This document shows, one piece after another, positions 20,195-31,673 of a DNA stretch of 64,000 bases (positions within the stretch are counted from its first letter, which is position 1; every line of letters begins with the position of its first letter). This stretch comes from Stemphylium vesicarium (lineage: Eukaryota > Ascomycota > Dothideomycetes > Pleosporales > Pleosporaceae), in assembly GCA_004380135.1 (NCBI GenBank), contig QXCR01000012.1:1-64000 (forward strand). The letters are read 5' to 3'. Both the position numbers and the translations under genes were made by a program. The notes under the pieces are model-generated. The model was not told the DNA's origin and did not search any database. It saw only the letters and a list, made by a program, of their open reading frames with translations.

Positions 20195-20695
20195 TCACGC
20201 CACGTGCGGGCTTGCTACCTCGCGAAAGTTGGGATTCTCACTGGGCCAGTCCGCGATGCTATTGCTTATTCTCGTTTGCAGAAGATAGGCCTGGGTGTGG
20301 AGAAATGTCATCTCCACGTGCGGAGCGATGGGGAATAGGTCGGCCGCGAAGTAGAGAACGCCGCGAACGTAGCCACTAGAGATGACAGCCAAGAGGCGTT
20401 TCGTATCCAACGATGTCCACCAATCGTTTCCGTCCTTATCACCCGCCGGCTTCCCAGTTTTGCAGCCTTTCCCGCATGCGTGAACCCTAGAAATGTGCGT
20501 CGAGATTGGTAGGGGTTGGTGATACTGATCGCCGCCTGGCTGTAGCCTCGGTCCAATAGGCGCGCTCGCCTAAGGGAGCTACTGGTCTTTTTTCCTATGA
20601 TGGGCAGGAGCCCGTCTCGTAGCGTCCGAAACGCATCCAGGCACTCCGGTTCCGTTCCTAGAAACTGCTCCGGTAGCTTGTGGGTGTAGCGCCAT
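20195..20695 (-). pseudogene. Unrecognised reading frame with two in-frame TAGs, upstream of the regulator
   Basis: From ATG at 20695 a 167-codon frame runs to TGA at 20197-20195, two bases before the ATG of the Zn2Cys6 gene. It is interrupted by TAG at 20581-20579 and 20572-20570. The second half reads like protein (contains DGNDWWTSLDTKRLL, GVLYFAADLFPIAP, HTQAYLLQTRIS, IADWPSENPNFRE) with a balanced coding composition. Both TAGs fit CAG changed by one transition; alternatively CTTAG at 20570 is an intron acceptor. I do not recognise the family. It is either a decayed gene abutting the regulator or a 3' exon whose continuation was lost. Confidence 0.4.
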
Positions 20696-21490
20696 GGATA
20701 GAAAAGTCGAACTGCAAGTAAAGCCCTGGCACTCGGGGCATTGCAGTAAACAGATTGAGAGACATGCCGGCGAGAAGACGCCGCGCAGGTTGAGTCAACG
20801 GCGGTATCATGAAGTGTACCGGGCTCAGAGAAGTGATAGGGAAAGAAAGACCTAGGGCTTACCACCCCTTCTCGAATCAAACGGCCGCACTGTGAACGTG
20901 CAAACCCCAGCCAAGTATTTGAATTGGTGAACTAGGTTTGAATACGATGAGCGGGACATAGCTACGGTATTATATATTCGCTGATGCGACACCCGACTCA
21001 GTCCCTAACAGCTCTACAGCACGTGTCGCGTCCATATGCGGTAAGGCGCTGCGAGGCGATCTCCGCTTACATGTAGGTTTAGGAAGGAATTGCGAAAACA
21101 TGTGCAATAACAACCCATTGACTATCACGTACAGCACATATGCCAATAGGATACAGCAGACAAATCTCAGCCTGTATCGATGTGAGACTATGTTCCTCGA
21201 TGCGCGACCTCACCCGAGCGTAGTCACTCTAGACCTCACAAAACTTAACCTAGCTGGTCTTTCACCTCTTAGCACCTGAATCACCAGTTTACAGAACACC
21301 TCACGCATCAGAGCTGCTCATCAACTCTTACATAGCAGTCTGTTCTTATCTACTTAGGTGTCCATGCACCTGATCAAAATTTCAATGCTGGTGATGACGT
21401 CACGCGTTTCGAGCAACACCAGAACTTCCTTCTCTTCATCCATCTTAAGGCATACTCCCCCAAATTATACATCCGTCCCCGCCCGAGACA
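20696..21490. other. Intergenic between unknown frame and hotdog gene
   Basis: No gene seen. The frame at 20308-20880 on the minus strand is out of phase with the better-supported reading at 20195-20695 and is rejected. The right part is the 5' flank of the gene at 21491. Confidence 0.5.
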
Positions 21491-22550
21491 ATGGCTATCG
21501 CGATGATTTTCCTCCTACTTGGAATGACCTTCGGGGTGCTCGTCTCGTTTGGATACCGCCTGGTACCTCTACTATCCAAACAGACGACATTGGAGTTTTC
21601 CCCCAATTCGCTCCGGATGGGAGAGGTCGTGGTAGCAATCACTGCGATGATTGTCAAGTCTGTTATTTACGCCATTCCTGGGGTCCGAAGAGCAAATGTC
21701 GCCGGGCTGCAGCTCAATTCGCCTTTTGCTATCACCGCTGAAGATGTTGCGCGCTTTCATCTGGCAGTCGGGAACGAAGGCAGCGCAACGCCTAATTTAG
21801 GACATGCTCAGCTCATGATGTTCTTGTCAGCTATGACTGAATCGGCAATGCTTCTACTTCTCGCAAACCCTCGGTGTCCGATCAATCCTCTGGGCGCGGT
21901 CAACGTTCGCAACAAATTCGAATTGATCCGCCCAGAACTATGCCAGATAGCGGAGCTGATGAATGAGCACTCGGCTAAGTTGAAAGCAGTGGTGCAACAA
22001 GACCCGAGAGTGGTGAAGCGAGGGATCGAATGGGATCTAGAAGTGAGGATCAATCTCGCCACTGACAAGGACGACCAAATAGTCATCTTCCGCCAGATCT
22101 TCACCATGCTGGAGTTCAGGATACAAAAGTACCCAAGTTCCAAACCCATCGGAACACACTGAAACCAGTACTTTGGCATCGAAACCTACACACAAAGGTA
22201 CGCAGATTTCGCTGTCCGGGAAAGATCCGCTGGTATGGGCAGCGCTATGCAAGGACTACAACTTCATACATTTATCTGGGGCCGCTGCAAAGCTCTTCGG
22301 TCTACCTGGAAAGCTAGTACATGGCAACCATGCAGCCGCAAAAGCTTTGCAGAGCTGGAACGACACAGAGTTAAGCATTCCACCAGGCAATAAGCCCTTG
22401 AAGATGCGAGTGGACTTTAAGAAACCAATGGTTATTCCTGGTGTTTTCGACGTGGAGCTGCGCGAACCGGATCACACTGGTACCGAGTTTTTCATACTTC
22501 GTAAGGGAAAAGTTCATACTACCGGAAGATACAGCTTATTGGAGCCGTAA
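21491..22550 (+). CDS. Membrane-anchored MaoC/hotdog-like protein
   Basis: Exons 21491-22128 and 22169-22550 give 339 residues. The N-terminus (MAIAMIFLLLGMTFGVLVSFGYRL) is a membrane anchor. The middle reads like a degenerate first hotdog domain. The C-terminal part has the MaoC/hydratase-2 signature: W..LCKDYNFIHLSGAAAKLFGLPGKLVHGNHAAAKAL, with Asp-Asn-x2-His as expected for enoyl-CoA hydratase-like enzymes, then KMRVDFKKPMVIPG. An acyl-CoA or acyl-carrier substrate is likely but unproven. The intron proposed at 22129-22168 is only 40 nt (GTACCC donor, CTGAAAC branch-like, CCAG acceptor). Without it the two halves would be a frameshifted pseudogene. Confidence 0.65.
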
Positions 22551-23215
22551 AATTATCAGCCTTAGACGGCTATTTATGATATCCTATCGCAGAATCCGAC
22601 TCCCTCAGCTTCCACACTTGGGGTACCAAGCTCTGCTCTACCGTTAGTGCACGGTCTCGAGTAGTGTCTTCAGAGCTCTCTTATCTTCTTCATAGCACGC
22701 TAGATATTCAGTTGTTTCAATGTTTGTGAGAGAAGGCAGAGAATCCCAGAGAGATTTCGACAAACAAAAGGTGAGATGTCCATGTCTATGCCGATTCGGT
22801 TTAGATGCCGGCGAGGATGTAAATGTATAAAAGGTAGAGTGAGTGCACGAGTGCCCTATCCAAGACATGTTCGAATTCGTACCTACCTGACTGAATGCCA
22901 ACGCCAAACATCACTACCACAGCGAGACGCATAGCATGCATCCCAAAGGAGTTATGGCGGAGTTTGTAGGTGTGGAGAAAGAGCCGGCGCTAACACCCCG
23001 CACAACGTCTCCAGAGAAGCCGAGGTTCGTCACAACTCCCCAGACCAGCTATGTCTGTAAAGAGAGTCATGGCGACATTCATTGTCGCGCCTTCGCATTT
23101 TAACCGCGATTTACACTTCCCTCCTTGAGACCTCTTCGCACTCCATTGACCCTACACAACGCCCAATCAGACGGAACATACAATCCAGCATCGAGCCACC
23201 CCAACCACCACCACA
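22551..23215. other. Intergenic; 5' flank of the SDR gene
   Basis: No gene seen. The last 100 bp are CA-rich (ACCACCACCACAATG), a typical fungal leader. Confidence 0.5.
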
Positions 23216-24212
23216 ATGACACACGCCGCCTCCAAAGATGACCTTCGCGTTAGCACACTTTTCGACTTCTCCTCTCACATCGTCCTCGTAACAGGCGGCG
23301 CAACCGGCCTGGGCGAAATGGCCGCGCAAGCCTTTGTCCAAAACGGCGCCCACGTCTTCATCGCGTCGCGCAAAGAAAGCGAGCTCCGCTCCACGAGCAC
23401 GCGCCTCAACGAGCTCGGCCCCGGAAAATGCGACTACGTCGTTGCGGACCTAAAAGACAAAGCGGGGTGTCTCGCACTGTGCGCAGAATTGAAGAAACGG
23501 ACGGATCGTCTGACTGTTCTGGTGAATAACTCCGGGGCCAGCTGGGGCGACGATTACTACAATTACCCGGAACATGCGTGGGATAAGCTGTATGCGCTTA
23601 ATGTCAAGAGTATCTTTTATATGACGGTAGAGTTGGAGCCGTTACTGGCCAAGGGGGCGACTGCGGAGAAGCCGGGCAGAGTGATAAACATTGCTAGTAT
23701 GGCGGGGATTACGACGGTGGATGTTACGACGGGCGAGGGGGGTGGGTTGACTAGCCCGGGGCATGGGACCTTCTCTTGTGAGTTCCTCCTTTTCACAAAA
23801 TCTCGTATTTTCCTTTTTCTCTTTTTTTTGTCTGCGCAAGTTGCAGATTTACGAAAGAAATACATACTAACAGGGCTGTCATCGCGTAGATGGTCCGGCC
23901 AAAGCGGCGTGCATCCACCTTACCAAGATGCAAGCTTCCAAACTCGCGCCTAAGAACATCATGTGCAATGTCATTTGCCCCGGTGTCTTTCCGTCGCGAA
24001 TGACAAACTTTGGGCTGGAGAAATATGCGGATTCTCTTAATGCGGGACAGCCTACGGGCAGGGTTGGCAAGCCTAGCGATTTCGGTGGGCTGGTGCTGTT
24101 CTTGAGCAGTTCGGGGAGTGCGCATATGACGGGTAATGCTCTTGAGATTGACGGCGGTGCGACTCTCACGGGATGGAGAGGCAAAGTAGGAAGGGTAGAT
24201 AGCAAGTTGTAG
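23216..24212 (+). CDS. Short-chain dehydrogenase/reductase
   Basis: Exons 23216-23777 and 23890-24212 join to 294 residues. The intron of 112 nt has donor GTGAGT, branch ACTAAC and acceptor GCGTAG, and it splits the catalytic tyrosine codon. Motifs in order: TGGATGLG (nucleotide binding), VADL, NNSGA, INIAS (catalytic Ser) and YGPAK (catalytic Tyr and Lys), then PGVFPSRMT and the C-terminal TGNALEIDGGA. It is a classical SDR, cytosolic, probably NADP(H)-dependent judging from SRK after the second beta strand. The layout resembles rhamnolipid- or 3-oxoacyl-reductase-like fungal SDRs; the substrate cannot be read. It converges with the NASP gene, the two stops being about 215 bp apart. Confidence 0.9.
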
Positions 24213-24429
24213 TTGGACGAGCGTTGTGTTAGACAGCTCATTCAGTATGCGCCAAAAAAGTTCTTGATTGGAAATATTGGAGCTTGAAAATGACTCAAAT
24301 GGTTCTTCTCTTCGTCCATACGAACAATGACTAAGAAGCTCGTGTCTTATCCCTTTATAACGCCAAAACATTCAGATACAATCCAATTCCCTTGCTGGAC
24401 AAGATTACATTGAAACCAAAGGAAATATT

Positions 24430-25791
24430 TTACGCAGGCTCTTCAGTCTTTGCCCTTTTCTCATCCGCGCCACCGTCATCGACCTCCAGCTTCCTCTTGC
24501 TACTGCCAGCTTCTTTCGATCCCGACGCTGCTGGTGCGGGCGCCTTCGCCTTCTTCTTGACCATACCCGAGACATCGTTTGCAGCCTTAGTAGCTTCAGC
24601 AATCTTGGCCTTCTGGGTCGCTGCATCAGCACCCAACATGCCACCCAGCAAGCCCTGGAAGACGGACGAGTCAATGCTGTCGAATTCCTGTTTTGTGGGA
24701 TCCGACTTGAGATCTATGAGACGAGTCTTGAGGTCCTCCAACATGCCCTTTTTGTCGTCGATGATGGCCTGCTTCTCCTTCCTCTGCTCTGGCTTCAGCG
24801 AATCAGACTCGAGCGAGGCCTCTTCTTTCTTTAATCGAGCTTCCAGGCTTTGGATAGCGAGATCGGTTTGCTCGGCGGCTTCCTTCCGTAGGTCCCAGTT
24901 CACACCGTCCTCGTCTTCCTTTCCTTGTTCTGTCTCCGCAGGCGCGTCTGTTGGTTTTCCGGTCTGGTCCTCGCGGACCTTTGACACTGAGGCGAATTCG
25001 AGCGCCAATGAAAGCGAATAGTGTGCTTCCGTGACGTTCTCATGTTCGAAAGGATATAGCTCTTGTTGGAGAGCAAGCGACTTGCGGGCGTCTGATACGG
25101 CGTCGTGGAACCGCTCGTTCTCTAGTGAGATCTCGACAAGGAAGCCGTGGCAGTCGGCAATGCGCTCCTTCACGATCCGCTCACGCGGGCTCAGTTCCGC
25201 TTTCCCCTTACCCTTGTCTGTAGTATCTCCTCCCTCTGGCGACTCCAATTGCCTTTCGTAGAGGACGCGAGCTAGTTCGAAGATCTCGTATGCGTTGCCA
25301 AAGTCATCGTCGTCTTCCTCCTGCTCGCCTTCCTGCATATCATCATCCTCGTCTTCCGAGTCCGTCCAGTTCTCGTCGCCCTGGAGCTGGAAGTACGGCT
25401 TGTTCTCTACTGATCCTTCCTTCTTCTCGCTCTTTACTGCGCTTGAGCCTTCGCCTGCCTCAGTCTTTGCCGAATTCTTCGGCTTGGGCTGTTTGTTCTT
25501 CTTCTCCTCTTGTGCCACCTTGTTGCCTAGCACGTCACTCTTCGCGACTGCGACCTTGTACAAGGCGCGTCCGTAGTAGAAGAGCAACTCGGCGTTCTCT
25601 GGCGCCATCTCGCCGTTGAGCTCGGCTTGGATTTCGACAGCATTGGCGTAGTTTTCGGCAGCGGCAGGGAAGTTCTTGGTGGAGTAGTGGATAGAGGCAG
25701 CCTGCGACAGCTCTGATAGCTTCTCCTTCGTCCTAGGCAGCTCTTCGCTCTCCGTGACTGGCGCAAGCGGTTCAGTGGTAGGGTCGGCCAT
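24430..25791 (-). CDS. NASP/Sim3/Hif1-type histone chaperone
   Basis: Single exon, 453 residues, ATG at 25791. The N-terminal TPR (LSELSQAASIHYSTKNFPAAAENYANAVEIQ and ENAELLFYYGRALYKVAV) is followed by an acidic insert (DSEDEDDDMQEGEQEEDDDDFGNAYEIFELARVLYERQ), as in all NASP/N1/N2 proteins. Further TPR-like helices (HGFLVEISLENERFHDAVSDARKSLALQ; ENVTEAHYSLSLALEF) form the SHNi-TPR domain. The C-terminus is basic (SSKRKLEVDDGGADEKRAKTE), a nuclear localisation signal. It binds histone H3-H4 (including CENP-A in fission yeast Sim3) for nuclear delivery. It shares a 244-bp divergent promoter with DPB2, so co-expression in S phase is plausible. Confidence 0.92.
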   Translation of the reverse strand: MADPTTEPLAPVTESEELPRTKEKLSELSQAASIHYSTKNFPAAAENYANAVEIQAELNGEMAPENAELLFYYGRALYKVAVAKSDVLGNKVAQEEKKNKQPKPKNSAKTEAGEGSSAVKSEKKEGSVENKPYFQLQGDENWTDSEDEDDDMQEGEQEEDDDDFGNAYEIFELARVLYERQLESPEGGDTTDKGKGKAELSPRERIVKERIADCHGFLVEISLENERFHDAVSDARKSLALQQELYPFEHENVTEAHYSLSLALEFASVSKVREDQTGKPTDAPAETEQGKEDEDGVNWDLRKEAAEQTDLAIQSLEARLKKEEASLESDSLKPEQRKEKQAIIDDKKGMLEDLKTRLIDLKSDPTKQEFDSIDSSVFQGLLGGMLGADAATQKAKIAEATKAANDVSGMVKKKAKAPAPAASGSKEAGSSKRKLEVDDGGADEKRAKTEEPA

Positions 25792-26035
25792 GATGTATGA
25801 TTTTGAATGGATTGATGAGAATGCTGATTGCGATGCGACTCGGGTTCCAATATCGCGCAGTTATGATACCAAGTGGGGGTGTTCAATCTTGTGTTTGGAG
25901 GAGAGGGTTAGCGGTTGCTAGGAAAAGCAGCCCGCTTTTAGCGCGAAAGCGCGACCGCGTCGCGCGTAAAGTGGAATTCCAGACCGACTGCACCAGACCA
26001 TACAACACGCCCTCACTTTCACCGCCACAATAGAA

Positions 26036-28419
26036 ATGGCAACCACAAGACGACCCGAGAAGCCGTCTGCGGTGACAGCAGACCCCATACCATCTTCATC
26101 GCCCGCCTTTGGAACACCCGCCCATCCCATCAATCCCCGCCGAACAGCCCCAATACGCGCCCCACCCGGCTTGAAGCCCGTCGCAAAGTCAACAGTTCTT
26201 CCTATACTACTACCACCAGCGACATTAAGACCGCTCGCATTCAGGACCTTCACCAAGAAGCACAACCTCACCCTTACATCCTCGGCCCTCCAAGCGCTAG
26301 CGACATTCATAGGGAAGCACTGTGGCTCAGGATGGCGCGAAGAGGGCTTAGCAGAGAAAGTCCTCGAGGAGATTGCGAAGAGCTGGAAGAAGTGTGGTGG
26401 TCAGGTCATTGTAGAAGGAGACAATGAGACGCTCAAGGGCATTCTCAAGACATTGGAAGGATCCATGAGCGGCGGCCGAGTAGTCCAAGGCTCGGCACTA
26501 GGGCGCCAGAGCAGCTTCAACTTTGGCCCAGAGATAGCTGGTCAAATGACCCGCCCGTCGCTGGATAGTAACTCAAGTTTCGGGATGTCAAGTCTGGAAG
26601 TGGAAGACAAGGACGAAGAGGAAGATATGCTCAAGGACCCGCGAGAGTGGATGAAGGTCATTGGCGCTTTTGAGCAGCCGAAGCTGATATACAACGTTAA
26701 TCAAAAACACTTCGAGAAGTAAGTATTTTTTGAACCAACTAGACGTCTGCTAATCATCTCAGGTCCGCCACGAAACCATCGCTATTCCCAGACCCTTCAC
26801 ACAAGACTGAGCTCTTCCGTCAACGTTACCACATCGTACACCAGCGCATACTACGTAACGAGACGTTCCAAGCACCGACTTTCAGCACAGCTCGGTCCGC
26901 CACACTGAGTCGGACTGGGTCAATTGCAACTTCACAAATGAACTCAATAACTCCCATTGCCAACTTGCTCGGGCGAACTGGAAGCACACATCTGCTACTA
27001 GGCATGCTCACTATATCGGCAACAGGGGCGCTCTCACTGTCTGACCTGACAGGTACCATCGCGCTTGACATCCAGCATGCACGACCAATACCTGAGAAGG
27101 GCGTTTACTTCGCGCCAGGAATGATCGTACTAGTCGAAGGAAGTTATGAAGAGGACGCCGGAGCCAGTTCATCTCTAGGGGGCGCTGGCGGTATCGGCGG
27201 AACAATAGGTGGCAAGTTCCTTGGTTTCTCAGTCGGCCATCCTCCCTGCGAACGCCGAATAGCAACATTAGGCAGCGCAGAAGAGGTTGACAAGAACAGC
27301 CTGGCTGGCCCGGCGTTCGGTTGGACTGATTTTCTGGGCGTGGGTTCACAGCGCGCAACAGGCACACGCATGAACAAGATTGCCTCCAAACTTCTCGATA
27401 CCGAACGAGCCCACACCATCGTTATAGCATCTGATCTCCATCTAGACGTACCATCCACACTGACCGCCTTGAGGACCCTGTTGCGCACACACACACCCGA
27501 TCCAACCGATGACCATCCAGTCTACCCTCTGGCCATCATTTTGATGGGCAACTTCAGCTCCAAAGCCAGTCTCGCCGGCGTCCCCGGTACCGGAAGCATA
27601 GAATACAAAGAACACTTCGACGCGCTTGCCTCCGTACTCGCAGACTTCCAACCCCTCCTCGCGCACACAACCCTAGTCCTCGTCCCCGGCGACAATGACG
27701 CATGGCCGAGTGCCTTCTCCGCCGGCGCCGCCACGCCCCTACCACGGAAACCCGTGCCACCAATGTTCACCAGCAGAATCAGAAAGGTAGTCGCGGAAGC
27801 GAACCGCGAGATCTGGGGTGCAGGCAAAGCAAAGGGCAAAGAAGGAGAAGTAATCTGGACATCGAATCCCTCGCGTCTCAGCTGGTTCGGCGTCAAGGGC
27901 GAGATGGCAATCCTTCGCGACGATGTAGCCGGTCGTCTGCAAAGAAATTCTATTCGCTTCAATAAACCGCCACCGGATGTCGACGACGATATGCCCTACG
28001 CTCCAAGCCATCAAGCCCAGGACATCGAACAACAAGATGCAATGGACCTTGATCTCAACCTCCCTCAACCAAGGAAACAAAACCAACCGCAGCAACAACA
28101 AGATGTTGATCTAGACACTCAAACCGCCCGCGCATTGACACGAACGATACTCTCACAATCGCATCTCAGCCCTTATCCGCTTTCTTCACGACCACTACAT
28201 TGGGACTTTGCTCACACGCTGAATCTGTACCCGCTGCCAACGAGTTTGGTGCTGGCGGATTCAGAGGCCCCGCCGTTCGTCGTCAAGTATTTCGGCTGCA
28301 CGGTTATGAATCCTGGTAGTATTGATGAGAGTGGGGGTAGGGGGCGGAGAGAGGGCAGGGCGAGGTGGGTTGAGTTTGATGTTAGGACTGCGGTGGGGGT
28401 AGTTAGGATGGAGGGATAG
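26036..28419 (+). CDS. DPB2: DNA polymerase epsilon subunit B
   Basis: Exons 26036-26718 and 26763-28419 join to 779 residues (intron 44 nt, GTAAGT donor, GCTAAT branch). The N-terminal part holds the small helical domain (TSSALQALATFIGKHCGSGWREEGLAEKVLEEIAKSW). After the intron come KTELFRQRYHIVHQRILRNE, an OB-fold region (ISATGALSLSDLTGTIALDI), then the inactive calcineurin-like phosphoesterase fold of replicative polymerase B subunits (VIASDLHLD, LAIILMGNFSS, TLVLVPGDND, ending DVRTAVGVVRMEG). It is an essential part of the leading-strand polymerase complex and contacts CMG helicase. A Gln-rich insert (PRKQNQPQQQQDVD) near residues 650-665 is lineage-specific padding. Confidence 0.93.
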
Positions 28420-29538
28420 GATGGGGTTGCTTAGATGTAATTCTATGTTCTTTTATGCAGTTTATCTGGTTTGCTGTTGATCTGGGGGGCGATGTGGCTT
28501 GAGTGCAAGTTCAAGTGAAGGCGCTAGGCAACTACTTGAAGAGCTTCGGATGACGCATATGGTACGGAGGCAGGAGCGCGGCGGCTACATTGCTCCTTGA
28601 AATGAGTCTTTTGAAGTCGTTTCTGTGACGGCAGTGCTTCATGAATCAATCTTTGCGACTGTAATGCTTCGTAAATCATACTCCTGAATGAGTCGTAGTA
28701 TATATGGCTAACGCTCAACTACGACACTTCTTCCTCAACCCACTGCATACCAACGAAGCCTGGCGCTGAACAACACTCAAATTAAGTCCAACTCTCATCT
28801 TCATGCGACACACAGTTCCAACGATACTCTATATTGAAAACGCTCTTTCTCTCGATTCGGCATCGTACATGGCATCAGCCGACTTCACGTCTGAACTTGA
28901 CTTGACCTGTACCTCTGTATAGCCTTTCGAACCTCCTACTGATAGACCAAGGCGAAGGCCAAGGAACCTTGGCACCTGAAATATTTCATGCCCGATGTTG
29001 CGGCTGCGAACTGAATATACCAAAATCTCAAACCGGCTGGAAGTGCCCTAGAGAAGGGTGCTCTCACACATCATCTGTGATACCTGCAGGCGAGACGATC
29101 AGTTGCGGTGCGACAAAGCCAGCTCCATATAACAGATCAGCTCAAGGGCGATATTGCCGATGGCACGAAGGCAGATACTGGTGGAAATGATCCCTGGGGA
29201 TAGACCCATTTGGCATAGAAGGCAGTATCAAAGTGGGGTGGTCATCGGGAACGGGCTTCTGGGGGTCCGTAGAAATGCGGATAGGCGATTTGCGGGAATT
29301 TTTTTTGGATTTTAATACCAGACGGCGTTGATGTTTGGCGTTTGGCGTTTGGTGTCCGGTAATGGAATGCAGTATGCGATGATTGAGTGTAGGCTACCCA
29401 CAAATCCTCGGTTTGGCCGAATTCATACAACGGTGACCTTGGGTCGAGATAGTTGGTTGGATCAAAATCGATAAACGCAGGCCAGTTGCCACAACCTCGA
29501 CGTTCTTGAAGCCAATCGTGGTCGAACATGCCTACTCT
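28420..29538. other. Gap between DPB2 and the HET pseudogene
   Basis: No firm gene. A short Cys-rich frame at 28969-29190 (CCGC, CPREGC, SCG, YCRWH) has no ATG and no splice partner. A frame at 29242-29529 on the minus strand (starts MFDHDWLQE) could be a C-terminal exon related to the HET gene, but a frame change and TAG separate them. Confidence 0.4.
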
Positions 29539-31058
29539 TTAGTATCCATCTTGGCATCGACCAGCAGGCTCAAGTAGCAAGCCCTGTAGATAATTGAGTT
29601 GTATACCACCCTTGGAGAATTTCCCGAAAGCGTATCCGAGAAGTAAGTAGTAGTAGTCGCCGGGGTTTGCTCGATAGATACTTCGGTCTGGATACTCGAC
29701 AAACTTCAAATTTCTCGGTCCTTGAAGCACCGCTGCAGCATTATGCATCTTCTTGAGATAACCAGAGATACATACTGTACCCTGATAAATCTGGTCATTG
29801 GCAATTGGAGATGCACTAGCGGAATGAACCTCGGCAGTCCACTCATATTTGAAGTATTCCCTCTCGATAGTGCGGCAATTGGGGAACACAACTTTTGGTG
29901 GCACCGAAGCCCAGGACTATGACGGGGCTAGAAGTAATTTGATCATCTTTGAAGCCTCTGTCCAGACTAACATACCACACGAGACTTCGAGTTTTCTTTC
30001 CGTCTCCAGAGGCTTGTAGTACCAAAGTAGATCGTTTAGAATGTCGTTCCTCCAGACGCCTGCCAAGTATTCGTGTTGAAGCGCTTCTTGGAAATACTGA
30101 GCAAGACCAGATATAACAGGGAAGCAGTCCGACTCAAACGTTAGCGCACAGAGTGTAAAATGTTCAACTACCTGAAGCCATTTCCGATGCAGTTCCTTGA
30201 AATGGATGTAAGGGGGCTCGATGGGTTTCCTGCCTTGCTTATTGGTCGCATCGCGATATTTTGAATCATAAAGAAGATTGGCTGCTCGCAATGGGAACTC
30301 TTGTCGGCGCCAAGGTGTTTGAGTTGCTTCAATCGGTCTGCTGTTAGGGAAAGTTTCGGAAGCCTGGTGCTCCGAGCACTCCCAGTGCAGTCTTGCCAAA
30401 ATAGATAGATGGCAGACTAAGCAGCCTTTCCTGAAATACCCAACCTCTGTGCATCAAAGGTGATGATGCTATATGATGCTTATCTGGTCGAGAATGTCCG
30501 GAGCGCTAGGCACGAAGGGTTGAAAGTGTTCATCGTACAGATATTTGTGCGAACAGGGACGGAGGGCCGGTAAAAGAGATCGTGGTTAGCTTTCAGCTTT
30601 GTATGTAACCCTTCCGGTTTCTCTATAAGAGCTCGCAGGAGATGTTCAAAAGACGCCAACTGCTTATCTGAGTCAGCCTGATACAATCTCCCAACAATCC
30701 GGAAAATGTCCGTGTAGTTCATCTTATCGAGGTCGTGCCAGTTTTCTCTGTCCACAAATTCGGAGATAGCAAGTGTCGTAGAGACGTAACAATCCCCACT
30801 TGCATCAATCTTCTCGCGATGATCCCCAAGCTCTTCCTGCAGCCAATGGCAAACCGGGCATCCACCCCTAGCAGCCTCTTCGGTATGCGGGATCTCGTAT
30901 CTGGCTTTCCCCCTCTCTTTGAAGCGTTCCTGGGGGCGGATGAAGAAGTCGCGGCATATGGAGCAGAGGCCGTAGATGGCTATGACGCGGTAATTGAGTG
31001 GTCCGTCCGGGTCGGAAAACTAGCTGACAAGTTGTAGAGTGCAGGTCTGGTTGTCCAT
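29539..31058 (-). pseudogene. HET-domain (heterokaryon-incompatibility-type) gene, decayed
   Basis: On the minus strand an N-terminal exon-like frame starts at ATG 31058 (MDNQTC). It is hit by TAG at 31022-31020 and continues LCSICRDFF...YEIPHTEEAARGGCPVCHWLQ, typical of HET proteins. Then come GWVFQERLL (about 30450), LHWECSEHQ, the tail helix LTFESDCFPVISGLAQYFQEALQHEYLAGVWR, and SWASVPPK after a TAG at 29919-29917 that sits where Trp of the SWSWAS motif is expected. The frame shifts by one base near 30400. The central HET core with the LSYxWG and LWIDxLC motifs appears to be missing between about 30530 and 30460. HET genes mediate vegetative incompatibility and cell death. This one is not expected to make a full protein, although either TAG could in principle be a splice acceptor. 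Confidence 0.7.
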
Positions 31059-31673
31059 ACAGAAGAAGTGGAAAGCCAGATTGAAGACGCGTTGTATGTA
31101 GAAAATCGGGATGCCCTGGAGGCAGCAGCGAGTGATGGATGCAATTATAATCGTCGTCGCAGGTTTGCTCGTGACAGCTGTCCCTCTCGAATCGTGCGGC
31201 ACTTGTGCAGTGTTGTTGGATGGTACAAGTGCGACCCCGCTGAGATGAGAAGGTGACGACCGGGCACACCCCACTCTTGCTTCAAGCGAACTGTGCCACA
31301 TTGTCCGTCGCACCCCGCAATATGGCGCCTGATCTCTCAGGGAATTCATTACCTAGGCAGGAAGCAGTCGGTTGAACAGAAATTTGTTTGTATATGGGTT
31401 GACCATTTCCTCTGATTCGTGATATTGGGGATACCTACTACATACATGGGTACACCTGGGCACGTAGCATGGAGTGTTCTATCACGTGAACAATTCTTCA
31501 TCACTTCTACCGTGTTATCCGAGGGCATGCATTTCACAACGTGAGCGCCAGATATAGTAGCCCAGATTTCATTTCCGTGCCCAATTATCTACATAAATAA
31601 CTTCATGTGTATTATACAAAACATGCCCAAAATCTCAACCGTGCTGTACTGTACATTCGTATCCGCCCCAGTC
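31059..31673. other. Intergenic between HET pseudogene and MSC2
   Basis: No gene seen. It holds the 3' flank of MSC2 on the right and the degraded 5' flank of the HET pseudogene on the left. Confidence 0.5.

Noticed and set aside
20308..20880. 190-codon minus-strand frame
   Set aside because: Its second half is out of phase with the more protein-like reading at 20195-20560; no recognisable domain.
28969..29190. Short Cys/His-rich frame that could be a zinc-binding protein
   Set aside because: No ATG, stop at 28903 just upstream in the same frame and no clear splice acceptor; the cysteine spacing fits no family I know.
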